Of a stretch of DNA of 32,143 nucleotides, positions 23,994 to 31,008 are shown piece by piece; within the stretch, counting starts at the first letter, position 1; each line of letters starts with the position of its first letter. This stretch comes from CBFHND01 sp965657085. GTDB lineage: Bacteria > Pseudomonadota > Alphaproteobacteria > Rhodobacterales > Rhodobacteraceae. The notes below the pieces were generated by a model. It was given only the letters and a program-made list of their open reading frames with translations, ran no database searches and was not told the origin of the DNA. Position numbers and translations under genes: made by a program. Where the stretch lies: positions 1-32,143 of the forward strand of contig CBFHND010000033.1 in NCBI GenBank assembly GCA_965657085.1, read 5' to 3'.

Positions 23994-24394
23994 TCTGCTC
24001 ACGCGGCAGACGGCATCGCCTTGACGCTGCACATGGGCCTTTGGCGCGGATAAGTCAACCGTCGCGCCTTTGGGGCGCGGGCCCATCGGCTGTCCGTGGA
24101 TTGGCGATCCGGCTTTTTTATCAGGGCGCTTTATCCCTGAACCTTGGCGCGACGATGCCTCCGGCCCACACGCTTTGCCAAATCGCCAGTCCGGCGGGCG
24201 GACCGGCGATGGACCCGCGCCTTCGGCTTGTTCGGGTCCGGGGTTCTCCAAGGCTGTTGACTGTCTCAAACTGTCGCCGCATCCCGCCCAGAGACCGTGC
24301 TGCAGACCGCATCGCGCCCAATTCCCCTCTGGCCCCCACCGCCAAAGGCCGTTAAACCATGCCCCGTTCCACGTTGCCGCCAAAGGGCCAAACC

Positions 24395-24805
24395 ATGACC
24401 CAACCGATCATCGCCCGTTGCGAAGAAAAAGGGCTGCGCATGACCGGCCAGCGCCGCGTGATCGCACAGGTCCTGCAAGACAGCGACGACCACCCCGATG
24501 TCGAAGAGCTTTATGCCCGCGCCGTGGCCATTGATGCGGGTATTTCCATCGCCACGGTCTACCGCACGGTCAAGCTGTTTGAAGAGGCGGGCATACTGGA
24601 CAAGCTGGAATTCGGCGATGGGCGCGCGCGTTACGAAGATGCCGAACGCGACCACCACGACCACCTCATTGACATGAATTCGGGCAAGGTGATCGAATTC
24701 GTCGACCCCGAGATCGAAGCGCTTCAGGAACGCATCGCGGCCAAGCTGGGCTATGAATTGCGCGGCCACCGGCTGGAACTTTACGGTGTGCCGATCAAGA
24801 AGTGA
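24395..24805 (+). CDS. fur: Fur family metal-responsive transcriptional regulator (Fur/Mur type)
   Basis: DNA-binding metal sensor of 136 residues, with a winged-helix domain (about 1-83, CEEKGLRMTGQRRVIAQVL, recognition helix ISIATVYRTVKLFEEAG) and a dimerisation domain. Metal-site residues are visible as H33, E81, HHDH at 87-90, E101 and H125. The only cysteine is C9, so the structural CxxC zinc sites of E. coli Fur are absent. This is common for alphaproteobacterial Fur, which in Rhizobium and Rhodobacteraceae often acts as Mur, the manganese-responsive repressor. ATG 24395 is preceded by AAGGG about 8 bases upstream; TTG/ATG codons further upstream would add non-family residues. Irr is less likely, because the heme-binding HxH region differs. 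Confidence 0.92.
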   Translation: MTQPIIARCEEKGLRMTGQRRVIAQVLQDSDDHPDVEELYARAVAIDAGISIATVYRTVKLFEEAGILDKLEFGDGRARYEDAERDHHDHLIDMNSGKVIEFVDPEIEALQERIAAKLGYELRGHRLELYGVPIKK

Positions 24806-24825
24806 CCTTGCCCCACGCGGTTGCG

Positions 24826-24839
24826 ACAACATCTGTTGT
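24826..24839. promoter_or_regulatory. inverted repeat ACAACATCTGTTGT at the NYN-gene promoter
   Basis: Six-base arms ACAACA and TGTTGT around TC. It lies 21 bp after the fur stop. It overlaps the -35 box of a possible promoter (CTGTTG at 24833-24838, 18 bases, TATAGG at 24857-24862), about 30 bp before the NYN gene. A site so placed would block RNA polymerase if bound. As an RNA hairpin the two-base loop is too tight for a good fur terminator. Confidence 0.35.
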
Positions 24840-24893
24840 TAACCAAGAACGGGTCATATAGGCCCGGACGCGATGCCATTGTCGGAGCCTGAT

Positions 24894-25595
24894 ATGCCAA
24901 CCCCAACCGAACGCCCCCTTCTGGCGGTGCTGATCGACGCCGACAACGTACCCGCAAAACACGCCGAGGCGATCTTGCGCGAGGTCACCTCCATCGGTGA
25001 GCCTGCCCTGCGCCGGGTTTATGGCGACTGGTCGTCGGGACGGCTCAAGGCATGGTCGGATCACGTGCTGACGCTGGGGCTGGTGGCCAAACAGGAAACC
25101 GCCAACACCACGGGCAAGAACGCCAGCGACATCGGGCTGGTGATCGACGCCATGGACATCCTGCACACCCGCCGCTTTGATGGCTTTGTACTGGTCAGTT
25201 CCGACAGCGATTTCACCGCCCTTGCCAACCGTCTGCGCGAGGATGGTTCGATGGTCATCGGCATCGGCGAGAAAAAGACACCCGAGGCGCTGCGCAACGT
25301 GTGCAACCGCTTCATCTTTATCGAAAACCTGACCGCCGCCCCCGGCGCGCCCGCCCCCAAGGCGTCCGAGAAATCGCGCGACGCGCTGCCCCTGATCGAA
25401 AGCGCGATGGACAAGATCACACAAGAGGACGAATGGTATTCGCTGGGCCAGATCGGTCAGACGATCCAGACCGCGCACCCCGATTTCGACACCCGCAGCT
25501 ATGGACATACCAAACTCAGCGCGCTGGTGCGAGAAATTCCCGAACTGGAAACCCGCAAGGACGGCAACCAGTTGATGATCCGCCTGACGGCCTGA
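24894..25595 (+). CDS. NYN domain-containing protein with C-terminal OST-HTH/LOTUS domain
   Basis: Putative ribonuclease of 233 residues. The N-terminal NYN (PIN-like) domain, residues about 8-150, shows acidic metal-site residues: LIDADN (D15, D17), NASDIGLVIDAMD and VSSDSDF. These match the LabA/DUF88 group. A short Pro/Ala linker precedes an OST-HTH/LOTUS winged-helix domain (about 160-232, with SYGHTKLSALVREIPELE), which in other proteins binds RNA, notably G-quadruplexes. Together they suggest RNA recognition plus cleavage; the target is unknown. ATG 24894 is chosen because GGAG ends 6 bases before it; ATG 24873 is the alternative. A DMT transporter gene follows after 24 bp. Confidence 0.9.
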   Translation: MPTPTERPLLAVLIDADNVPAKHAEAILREVTSIGEPALRRVYGDWSSGRLKAWSDHVLTLGLVAKQETANTTGKNASDIGLVIDAMDILHTRRFDGFVLVSSDSDFTALANRLREDGSMVIGIGEKKTPEALRNVCNRFIFIENLTAAPGAPAPKASEKSRDALPLIESAMDKITQEDEWYSLGQIGQTIQTAHPDFDTRSYGHTKLSALVREIPELETRKDGNQLMIRLTA

Positions 25596-25619
25596 TCCCC
25601 TCCAATCGAAAGCCCATTC

Positions 25620-26489
25620 ATGGACAACCTGCGCGGCGCCATCATCATGGTTCTGGCGATGCTCGGCTTCGCCATCGAAGACATGTTCATCAAGCTCTTG
25701 GCCGCCGCCCTGCCCGTGGGCCAGATCATCGGCACATTGGGTGCAGGCGGTGCTGCGGTGTTCGCGGTGGTGGTGCTGGCACAGGGCAAGCCGCTTTTCG
25801 ACCGCGCGATGCTGCGCGGCCCGGTTCTGCTCCGCAATCTGGCGGAATTGGTGGGCACATTGGGCTTTGTCACCGCCATTGCCCTTATCCCGCTGTCCAC
25901 CGCCTCCGCGATCCTGCAAGCGACACCGCTGGTCGTGACGCTGGGCGCGGCCCTGTTTCTGGGCGAACCCGTGGGCTGGCGACGCTGGTCGGCGATCCTT
26001 GTGGGGTTTCTGGGCGTGCTGATCATCATCCGCCCCGGTTTCGAAGGCTTTGACTGGCTGTCGCTCTTTGCGCTTCAGGGTGTGCTGGGCCTTGCGGTGC
26101 GCGATCTGGCGACGCGCCGTGTGGGCCGTGACACCAGCACCATGCAGCTCAGCTTTCTGGCCTTCCTGACCCTCGTACCCGCCGCGGCGATCCTGCTCTG
26201 GGTGGCAGACACGCCGCTGGTCGTTCCCAATCCTTTGAACTGGGGTTTGCTGGTGGCCTCCGTTCTGGTCGGCGCGGTGGCCTACTACGGCATCGTGGCG
26301 GCCATGCGCGTGGGCGAGATCAGCTTTGTCACCCCCTTTCGCTACACGCGCCTGCTCTTTGCGCTGGCCGTGGGTATGGTGGTTTTCAACGAACGCCCCG
26401 ATGGCTGGACCCTGCTGGGTGCGGTCATCATCGTGACCAGCGGCATCTACACGCTCTGGCGCGAACGGCGCATCAAGGTCCCCGTCTGA
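25620..26489 (+). CDS. DMT superfamily (EamA) transporter
   Basis: Second drug/metabolite transporter in the window, 289 residues with about ten TM segments in two EamA repeats (about 1-140 and 150-280). Signs are LIPLSTASAILQATPLVVTLGAALFLGEPVGWRRW compared with SFVTPFRYTRLLFALAVGMVVFNERPDGW, the paired hydrophobic-then-GE/NE-P-W endings of each repeat. The substrate is unknown; members with this ATPL and PFRY pattern are sometimes called RhaT-like or riboflavin/SAM-type permeases, but I do not assign one. It lies 24 bp after the NYN gene on the same strand and 105 bp before eno, so it probably shares the NYN-gene promoter. Confidence 0.88.
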   Translation: MDNLRGAIIMVLAMLGFAIEDMFIKLLAAALPVGQIIGTLGAGGAAVFAVVVLAQGKPLFDRAMLRGPVLLRNLAELVGTLGFVTAIALIPLSTASAILQATPLVVTLGAALFLGEPVGWRRWSAILVGFLGVLIIIRPGFEGFDWLSLFALQGVLGLAVRDLATRRVGRDTSTMQLSFLAFLTLVPAAAILLWVADTPLVVPNPLNWGLLVASVLVGAVAYYGIVAAMRVGEISFVTPFRYTRLLFALAVGMVVFNERPDGWTLLGAVIIVTSGIYTLWRERRIKVPV

Positions 26490-26534
26490 GCGCGAAAAAC
26501 GCACCTGTGTGAGCGGAAACATCGCCTCGGCGGG

Positions 26535-26563
26535 TTCCTTTGCTGCACGTGCAGCGCTATGAG
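26535..26563 (+). promoter_or_regulatory. eno: candidate eno promoter with a palindromic spacer
   Basis: TTCCTT (26535-26540), 17 bases, then TATGAG (26558-26563) could serve as -35 and -10 about 32 bp before the eno start. The spacer holds the perfect 14-bp palindrome GCTGCACGTGCAGC (26542-26555). A palindrome filling a promoter spacer is a usual operator position. The hexamers are poor matches, so only the palindrome is certain. Confidence 0.35.
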
Positions 26564-26594
26564 GCGCATGACGCCATTTCAAAGGATCCATCCC

Positions 26595-27869
26595 ATGAGC
26601 ACGATCATCGACATCCACGCCCGCGAAATCCTCGACAGCCGGGGCAATCCAACGGTCGAAGTGGACGTGATCCTCGAAGATGGCACCATGGGCCGGGCGG
26701 CTGTGCCTTCGGGCGCATCGACCGGGGCCTACGAGGCGGTGGAAAAGCGCGATGGCGACAAGGCCCGCTACATGGGCAAGGGCGTGCTCGAAGCCTGTGC
26801 CGCCGTGAATGGCGAGATTGCCGAGGCGCTGGTGGGCATCGACGCCACTGAACAGGTCGAGGTGGACGCCGTGATGATCGAACTGGACGGCACCGAGAAC
26901 AAGGGCCGGCTGGGCGCCAACGCGATCCTCGGCGTGTCTCTGGCCACGGCCAAGGCGGCGGCGGACTACTGCGCGCAGCCGCTTTATCGCTACGTGGGCG
27001 GCACTTCGGCCCGCGTGCTGCCGGTGCCGATGATGAACATCATCAATGGTGGCGAACACGCCGACAACCCCATCGACATTCAGGAATTCATGATCATGCC
27101 CGTGGCCGCGACCAACATCCGCGATGCCGTGCGCATGGGGGCCGAGGTCTTTCACACGCTCAAGAAAGAATTGTCCGCTGCCGGTCTGGCCACAGGCGTG
27201 GGCGACGAAGGCGGCTTTGCCCCCAACATCAGCTCCACCCGCGACGCGCTTGATTTCATTCTGAAGTCCATCGAAAAAGCAGGGTACGCACCCGGTGATG
27301 ATATCCACCTCGCCCTTGATTGCGCCGCCACCGAATACTTCAAGGATGGCGCCTATGTCTTTGCAGGTGAAGGCAAAACCCTGACCTCGGATGAAAACGT
27401 CGCCTACCTTGAGGCGCTGGTGAACGACTACCCGATCATCTCCATCGAGGACGGCATGTCCGAAGACGACTGGGACGGCTGGAAGGCCCTGACCGACGCC
27501 ATCGGCGACCGTTGCCAACTGGTGGGCGATGACCTCTTTGTCACCAACCCCACCCGGCTGGCCGATGGCATCGCACGTGGCTGCGCCAACTCGATGCTGG
27601 TCAAGGTGAACCAGATCGGCAGCCTGACCGAAACGCTCAAGGCCGTCGATATGGCCCACCGCGCGCGGTATACCAACGTGATGAGCCACCGTTCGGGCGA
27701 AACCGAAGACGCGACCATCGCCGATCTGGTCGTGGCCACGAACTGCGGACAGATCAAGACCGGCAGCCTCGCGCGCTCGGACCGGCTGGCCAAATACAAT
27801 CAACTGATCCGCATCGAAGAAGCCTTGGGCGAAACCGCGGAATACGCGGGCCGCAGCATCCTGCGCTGA
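26595..27869 (+). CDS. eno: phosphopyruvate hydratase (enolase)
   Basis: Converts 2-phosphoglycerate to phosphoenolpyruvate in glycolysis and gluconeogenesis; in many bacteria also part of the RNA degradosome. The 424-residue protein is complete, beginning STIIDIHAREILDSRGNPTVE. It carries PSGASTG (active-site loop), SIEDGMSEDDWDGW, VNQIGSLTET, the catalytic-lysine region SMLVKVNQ, and SHRSGETEDATIADL. ATG 26595 follows AAAGGA by 8 bases. A long antisense reading frame across this gene is an effect of its codon bias. Two perfect hairpins follow its stop. Confidence 0.98.
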   Translation: MSTIIDIHAREILDSRGNPTVEVDVILEDGTMGRAAVPSGASTGAYEAVEKRDGDKARYMGKGVLEACAAVNGEIAEALVGIDATEQVEVDAVMIELDGTENKGRLGANAILGVSLATAKAAADYCAQPLYRYVGGTSARVLPVPMMNIINGGEHADNPIDIQEFMIMPVAATNIRDAVRMGAEVFHTLKKELSAAGLATGVGDEGGFAPNISSTRDALDFILKSIEKAGYAPGDDIHLALDCAATEYFKDGAYVFAGEGKTLTSDENVAYLEALVNDYPIISIEDGMSEDDWDGWKALTDAIGDRCQLVGDDLFVTNPTRLADGIARGCANSMLVKVNQIGSLTETLKAVDMAHRARYTNVMSHRSGETEDATIADLVVATNCGQIKTGSLARSDRLAKYNQLIRIEEALGETAEYAGRSILR

Positions 27870-27906
27870 CCCTCGTCTTCCTTTTGCTCCAAATACCTCG
27901 GGGAGC

Positions 27907-27956
27907 GCGAGGGGCTGGCCCCTCGCCTGTCCACTGAAGGCTTGCCTTCAGTGGAC
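27907..27956. repeat. two tandem perfect hairpins downstream of eno (REP-like or terminator)
   Basis: Hairpin 1 (27907-27926): GCGAGGGG, loop CTGG, CCCCTCGC, 8 bp (9 with a tighter loop). Hairpin 2 (27929-27956): GTCCACTGAAGG, loop CTTG, CCTTCAGTGGAC, 12 perfect pairs. They are 2 bases apart and start 38 bp after the eno stop. No T-run follows on the plus strand, so this is not a textbook intrinsic terminator. The preceding text, TTTTGCTCCAAATACCTCGG, resembles a motif that I recall as very common between Rhodobacteraceae genes. A dispersed repeat that also stabilises or ends the eno transcript is likely. Confidence 0.7.
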
Positions 27957-27977
27957 CCATGATCCCATAACCACCCC

Positions 27978-28487
27978 ATGACCCTGACGCTGCGCCCCGC
28001 CACACTCCCGGACGATTCCGATGCCTTGGCGACCCTGTGCTGGGGCTACCGCGCCTTGCTGGCCGACCGCTGTGCAGCAGACCCGCGCATCCTCGACACC
28101 TATTACGCACACGACACCTACGCCGCGCTGATCGCCGATCTGCCGCGCATCCACGCCCGTCCGCGCGGCGACATAATTCTCGCCCAAACCGACAAAGGCC
28201 CCGTGGGCTGTGCGATGTATTATCCCATCGATGCCACCACCTGCGAGATCAAGCGCGTCTTCGTCACCGACGCCGCCCGTGGGCTGGGCGCAGGCAAGGC
28301 CTTGATGCAAGAGGGCATGGCCCGCGCGGCGGCTGACGGCTACGGGCGCATGGTGCTCGACACGATGAAGGACCTGACCGAGGCCATTGGCCTCTACCAT
28401 GCCTTGGGCTTTGCCCCCTGCGCGCCCTTCTACGAACCCGACCCGCGGTTCGTCGATCAGCTGCGATTTTTCGACATCGCGCTCTGA
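27978..28487 (+). CDS. GNAT family N-acetyltransferase
   Basis: Single GNAT domain of 169 residues. The acetyl-CoA loop RGLGAGKALMQEG (Q/RxxGxG/A) follows IKRVFVTDAA, and motif B is LDTMKDLTEAIGLYHALGFAPC. The last 30 residues (FYEPDPRFVDQLRFFDIAL) are typical of small-molecule acetyltransferases in this group; the substrate is unknown. The ribosome-binding site is weak and the start follows the eno hairpins by 21 bp. Its 3' end overlaps the 3' end of the convergent FAD oxidoreductase gene by 31 bp (28457-28487). Confidence 0.87.
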   Translation: MTLTLRPATLPDDSDALATLCWGYRALLADRCAADPRILDTYYAHDTYAALIADLPRIHARPRGDIILAQTDKGPVGCAMYYPIDATTCEIKRVFVTDAARGLGAGKALMQEGMARAAADGYGRMVLDTMKDLTEAIGLYHALGFAPCAPFYEPDPRFVDQLRFFDIAL

Positions 28488-29560
28488 AACCGGTCCGGGC
28501 GATAGGGTGCCACCAGATCGGCCTGCATGTTGCTCAGCCCCTGCCCCACAACCTCTGCCGCCAGCAGTTCCGCCGCCAGCGGGGCCAGTGTGATCCCCGA
28601 GTGCATGACCGCCGTATAAAGTCCGTCCGGCCCGCACGCGCCGATCACCGGCAGGCCATCCTGCGGCACAGGGCGCAGGGCCAGCGCCACCTCTTCCCAG
28701 CGCAGATCGACCCCCGGCAGCAACGCACCAAGCCGCGCGATGGCCGCATCGGCCAGCACGTCGGGGCGGTCCTCGACCTCCGCGCGCGCATCCGCCTGAT
28801 GGCTGGCGGCGGTGGGTGCCACGATCCGACCTGTCGCGTCCTGGCGGAATTCCTGCTGCGGGGCCACGAGGATATGGGTCAACACCTGTGGCACAGGCGC
28901 AGAGCGCAACATCAACCCCGGCCTGCGCAGCATCGGCAGCGCCACGCCCACGCTGTCCAACATCTGCGCGCTGCCAGTGCCGCCACAGATCACGGCACGG
29001 TCCGCCGGGACAACCCCGGCCTCGGTCTCAACGCCGCGCACTTTGTCGCCCTGCGTCGCAATCCCCTGCACCCGCAGCCCCAGCATCGTCCGCACCCCAA
29101 GCGCACGGCCCGCCGCGATCAGCCCCTGCGCCAGCGCGCCCGGTTCGGCCACGCCTTCGCCGCGAAAGAACAAGGCGCGCGCGGGCGGCACCACCGCAGG
29201 CTCCAAAGCCGCAAATTGCGCCGCGTCCACCTCATCCACCGCATATCCCAGCGCCTTCAGATCATCGCGCTGCGCGTCCAGTGCTGCGCCCTGCTCTTCC
29301 CAGCACAGGCACCCCGGCCACGCCACCGCCTCCAGCGCCAGCGCCTCGGCCAGCCGCCCATAGGCCGCCATGCTTTCCGCCCGCAGCCGGAAATGTGCCG
29401 CATCCGCATGGAAACTCGCGTTGATCCAGCCAAAGGACCTGCCGGTGGCTCCCGCCGCGATCCCTGCCGCATCGATCACCGTGACCTGCGCCCCGGCCCG
29501 CGCACAGGCCAGCGCCGTGGCCGCCCCGATCACGCCCGCCCCCACGATCACCACCTTCAT
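28457..29560 (-). CDS. FAD-dependent oxidoreductase (DAO family, D-amino-acid dehydrogenase type)
   Basis: Flavoprotein of 367 residues that probably oxidises an amino acid or N-methyl amine. It opens with the FAD-binding Rossmann motif VVIVGAGVIGAATALACARAG (GxGxxG, about 6-11) followed by VTVIDA, and GRSFGWINASF at the usual flavin-contact site. The C-terminal segment ALRPVPQDGLPVIG...YTAVMHSGITLAPLAAELLAAEV is the DAO-family closing motif. Substrate (D-amino acid, glycine, sarcosine) cannot be fixed. ATG 29560 is chosen because AAGGAG lies 7 bases upstream; ATG 29566 would sit right against it. Divergent from the cupin gene. Confidence 0.9.
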   Translation of the reverse strand: MKVVIVGAGVIGAATALACARAGAQVTVIDAAGIAAGATGRSFGWINASFHADAAHFRLRAESMAAYGRLAEALALEAVAWPGCLCWEEQGAALDAQRDDLKALGYAVDEVDAAQFAALEPAVVPPARALFFRGEGVAEPGALAQGLIAAGRALGVRTMLGLRVQGIATQGDKVRGVETEAGVVPADRAVICGGTGSAQMLDSVGVALPMLRRPGLMLRSAPVPQVLTHILVAPQQEFRQDATGRIVAPTAASHQADARAEVEDRPDVLADAAIARLGALLPGVDLRWEEVALALRPVPQDGLPVIGACGPDGLYTAVMHSGITLAPLAAELLAAEVVGQGLSNMQADLVAPYRPDRFQSAMSKNRS

Positions 29561-29606
29561 GCGCATTCTCCTTGGCCCTGCCTGCCGCGCAGCTTAGGCT
29601 TTGCCC

Positions 29607-30023
29607 ATGACACCGCAAGAGATCATCGACCACCTCGGCCTTGCGCCCCACCCCGAAGGCGGCCACTACCGCCAGACATGGGCGGGTGAAGGGCCGGGCC
29701 GCCCCACGGGCACCTGCATCTATTTCCTGCTGCAAGCGGGCGAGGCCAGCCATTGGCACCGCGTTGACGCCACCGAAATCTGGCTTTTCCACGCAGGCGC
29801 ACCACTGGAATTGCGCCTGTCGGAAACGGAAGCAGGCCCCGCCAGCACACACCTGCTGACCCCCGACCTGACACAAGGCGCGCCGCAAATCATCGTGCCG
29901 GAACACCACTGGCAATCGGCGCGCAGCACGGGCGGGCACACATTGGTCAGCTGCACGGTATCACCGGGGTTCACCTTCGACGGGTTCACCTTGGCGAAAC
30001 CGGGGTTCGACATCCCCGGCTGA
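29607..30023 (+). CDS. DUF985 cupin domain protein
   Basis: Small single-domain cupin, 138 residues, of the DUF985 family (yeast YML079w relatives). Visible motifs are LAPHPEGGHYRQTW, a metal-site-like SHWHRVDATEIWLFHAG, and ARSTGGHTLVSCTVSPGFTFDGF, the conserved last strand pair. Function of the family is not settled, though the fold suggests sugar or nucleotide-sugar binding. ATG 29607 is used; TTG 29601 could extend it by two residues. The 46-bp gap to the divergent FAD oxidoreductase must hold both promoters. Confidence 0.9.
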   Translation: MTPQEIIDHLGLAPHPEGGHYRQTWAGEGPGRPTGTCIYFLLQAGEASHWHRVDATEIWLFHAGAPLELRLSETEAGPASTHLLTPDLTQGAPQIIVPEHHWQSARSTGGHTLVSCTVSPGFTFDGFTLAKPGFDIPG

Positions 30024-30117
30024 CCCCCCCGCGCGGCCCGGAATGTCGTGCGCCGCAAGGCGCGCATTGAGATCACACCCCTTGCCCGCGCCTGGAACTC
30101 AGGCCACGGTAGAGACC

Positions 30118-31008
30118 ATGGATCACAAGCAACTCCTGCAAACCCTGCCGCCCGAGACCAAGGCCCGGCTGACCGCCCGTTCAAACGCGGCGGGTCTGCG
30201 CCATCTGGCCATGTATCTGGGCCTTCTGGCGCTGTGCGCCGCCTATATCGCGGCGCAGGCCCCGTTTTGGGGGCTGGTCCTGATCCCGCAAGGGGTCCTC
30301 TTGGTGTTTCTTTTCACTCTCAGCCACGAATGCACCCACGAGACACCTTTCGCCAGCCCGTGGATCAACACGATCGTCGGACATGCAATCGCCCCCCTGC
30401 TGACGCTGCCCTTTGTCTGGTTCCGCTATTTCCACCTTGCCCACCACAGGTACACAAACGACCCCGAGCACGACCCCGAGATCGCAGGCCACGGGCGGCC
30501 CGGCACGTGGCGCGCCTACGCGCTTTACCTCACGGGCTGGGGCTATTGGTCGGGCAACGCGCGCACGCTCTGGACCAATGCGTTCGGCACCATCGACGCG
30601 CCCTACCTGCCGCCGCGCAAACACGCCGCGATGCGGCGCGAGGCGCGGATCATTCTGGGGCTTTATGCGCTTGCAGTCTTCAGCTTGCTGATCAGTCCCC
30701 TGCTCTTGTGGATCTGGGTCATCCCGGTACTGATCGCGCAGCCTGTGTTGCGGCTCTACCTGCTGGCCGAACACGGCCACTGCCCGCCCGTTGCCAATAT
30801 GCTGGAAAACACACGCACCACGCTGACCACCCGCGTGGTCCGGTTTCTGGCGTGGAACATGCCCTATCACGCCGAACACCACGCCTTTCCGGCGGTGCCT
30901 TTTCACCACCTGCCCGCGCTGCACGACCACATGGCCCCGCATCTGAAATCGGTGTCACCGGGCTATGCCGCCTTCACCGCGGATTACGTCAGGGATCTGG
31001 CCAACTGA
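30118..31008 (+). CDS. fatty acid desaturase family protein
   Basis: Membrane di-iron enzyme of 296 residues that inserts a double bond or hydroxyl group into a lipid chain. The three histidine boxes are present: H70-ECTH74, H106-LAHH110 (in FHLAHHRYTND), and H251-AEHH255 (in NMPYHAEHHAFP). Hydrophobic stretches lie near 28-48, 52-68, 86-102, 185-215 and 218-235, fitting the usual four-TM topology. It is shorter than acyl-lipid delta-desaturases and closest in style to small bacterial members of unknown substrate. ATG 30118 is the first sensible start; upstream codons are not family-like. The last 20 bp overlap the end of the convergent anmK. Confidence 0.9.
   Translation: MDHKQLLQTLPPETKARLTARSNAAGLRHLAMYLGLLALCAAYIAAQAPFWGLVLIPQGVLLVFLFTLSHECTHETPFASPWINTIVGHAIAPLLTLPFVWFRYFHLAHHRYTNDPEHDPEIAGHGRPGTWRAYALYLTGWGYWSGNARTLWTNAFGTIDAPYLPPRKHAAMRREARIILGLYALAVFSLLISPLLLWIWVIPVLIAQPVLRLYLLAEHGHCPPVANMLENTRTTLTTRVVRFLAWNMPYHAEHHAFPAVPFHHLPALHDHMAPHLKSVSPGYAAFTADYVRDLAN

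Larger units (their letters stand above)
23793..24394. other. 600-bp gap without a recognisable gene, containing several inverted repeats
   Basis: The gap lies between the divergent starts of the helicase and fur genes. Reading frames here have no family resemblance. It contains four notable structures: GATCCCATTGGGATC (23940-23954), GATTACCGTAATC (23981-23993), a choice of GGCGCG (24043-24048) or GGCGCG (24074-24079) to pair with CGCGCC (24063-24068), and a T-run (24113-24118) after a weak stem (GGAT/ATCC, 24098-24110). It could be a long regulatory leader for the helicase gene or hold a small RNA. A short minus-strand frame (23918-23829, 29 codons, ending HADRPFNRK) is listed as rejected. 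Confidence 0.4.

Noticed and set aside
24795..27803. Minus-strand open frame of about 1000 codons across the NYN, DMT and eno genes
   Set aside because: It is antisense to three well-recognised genes, is rich in His/Gln/Arg/Gly as expected from reversed GC-biased codons, and has no family motifs.
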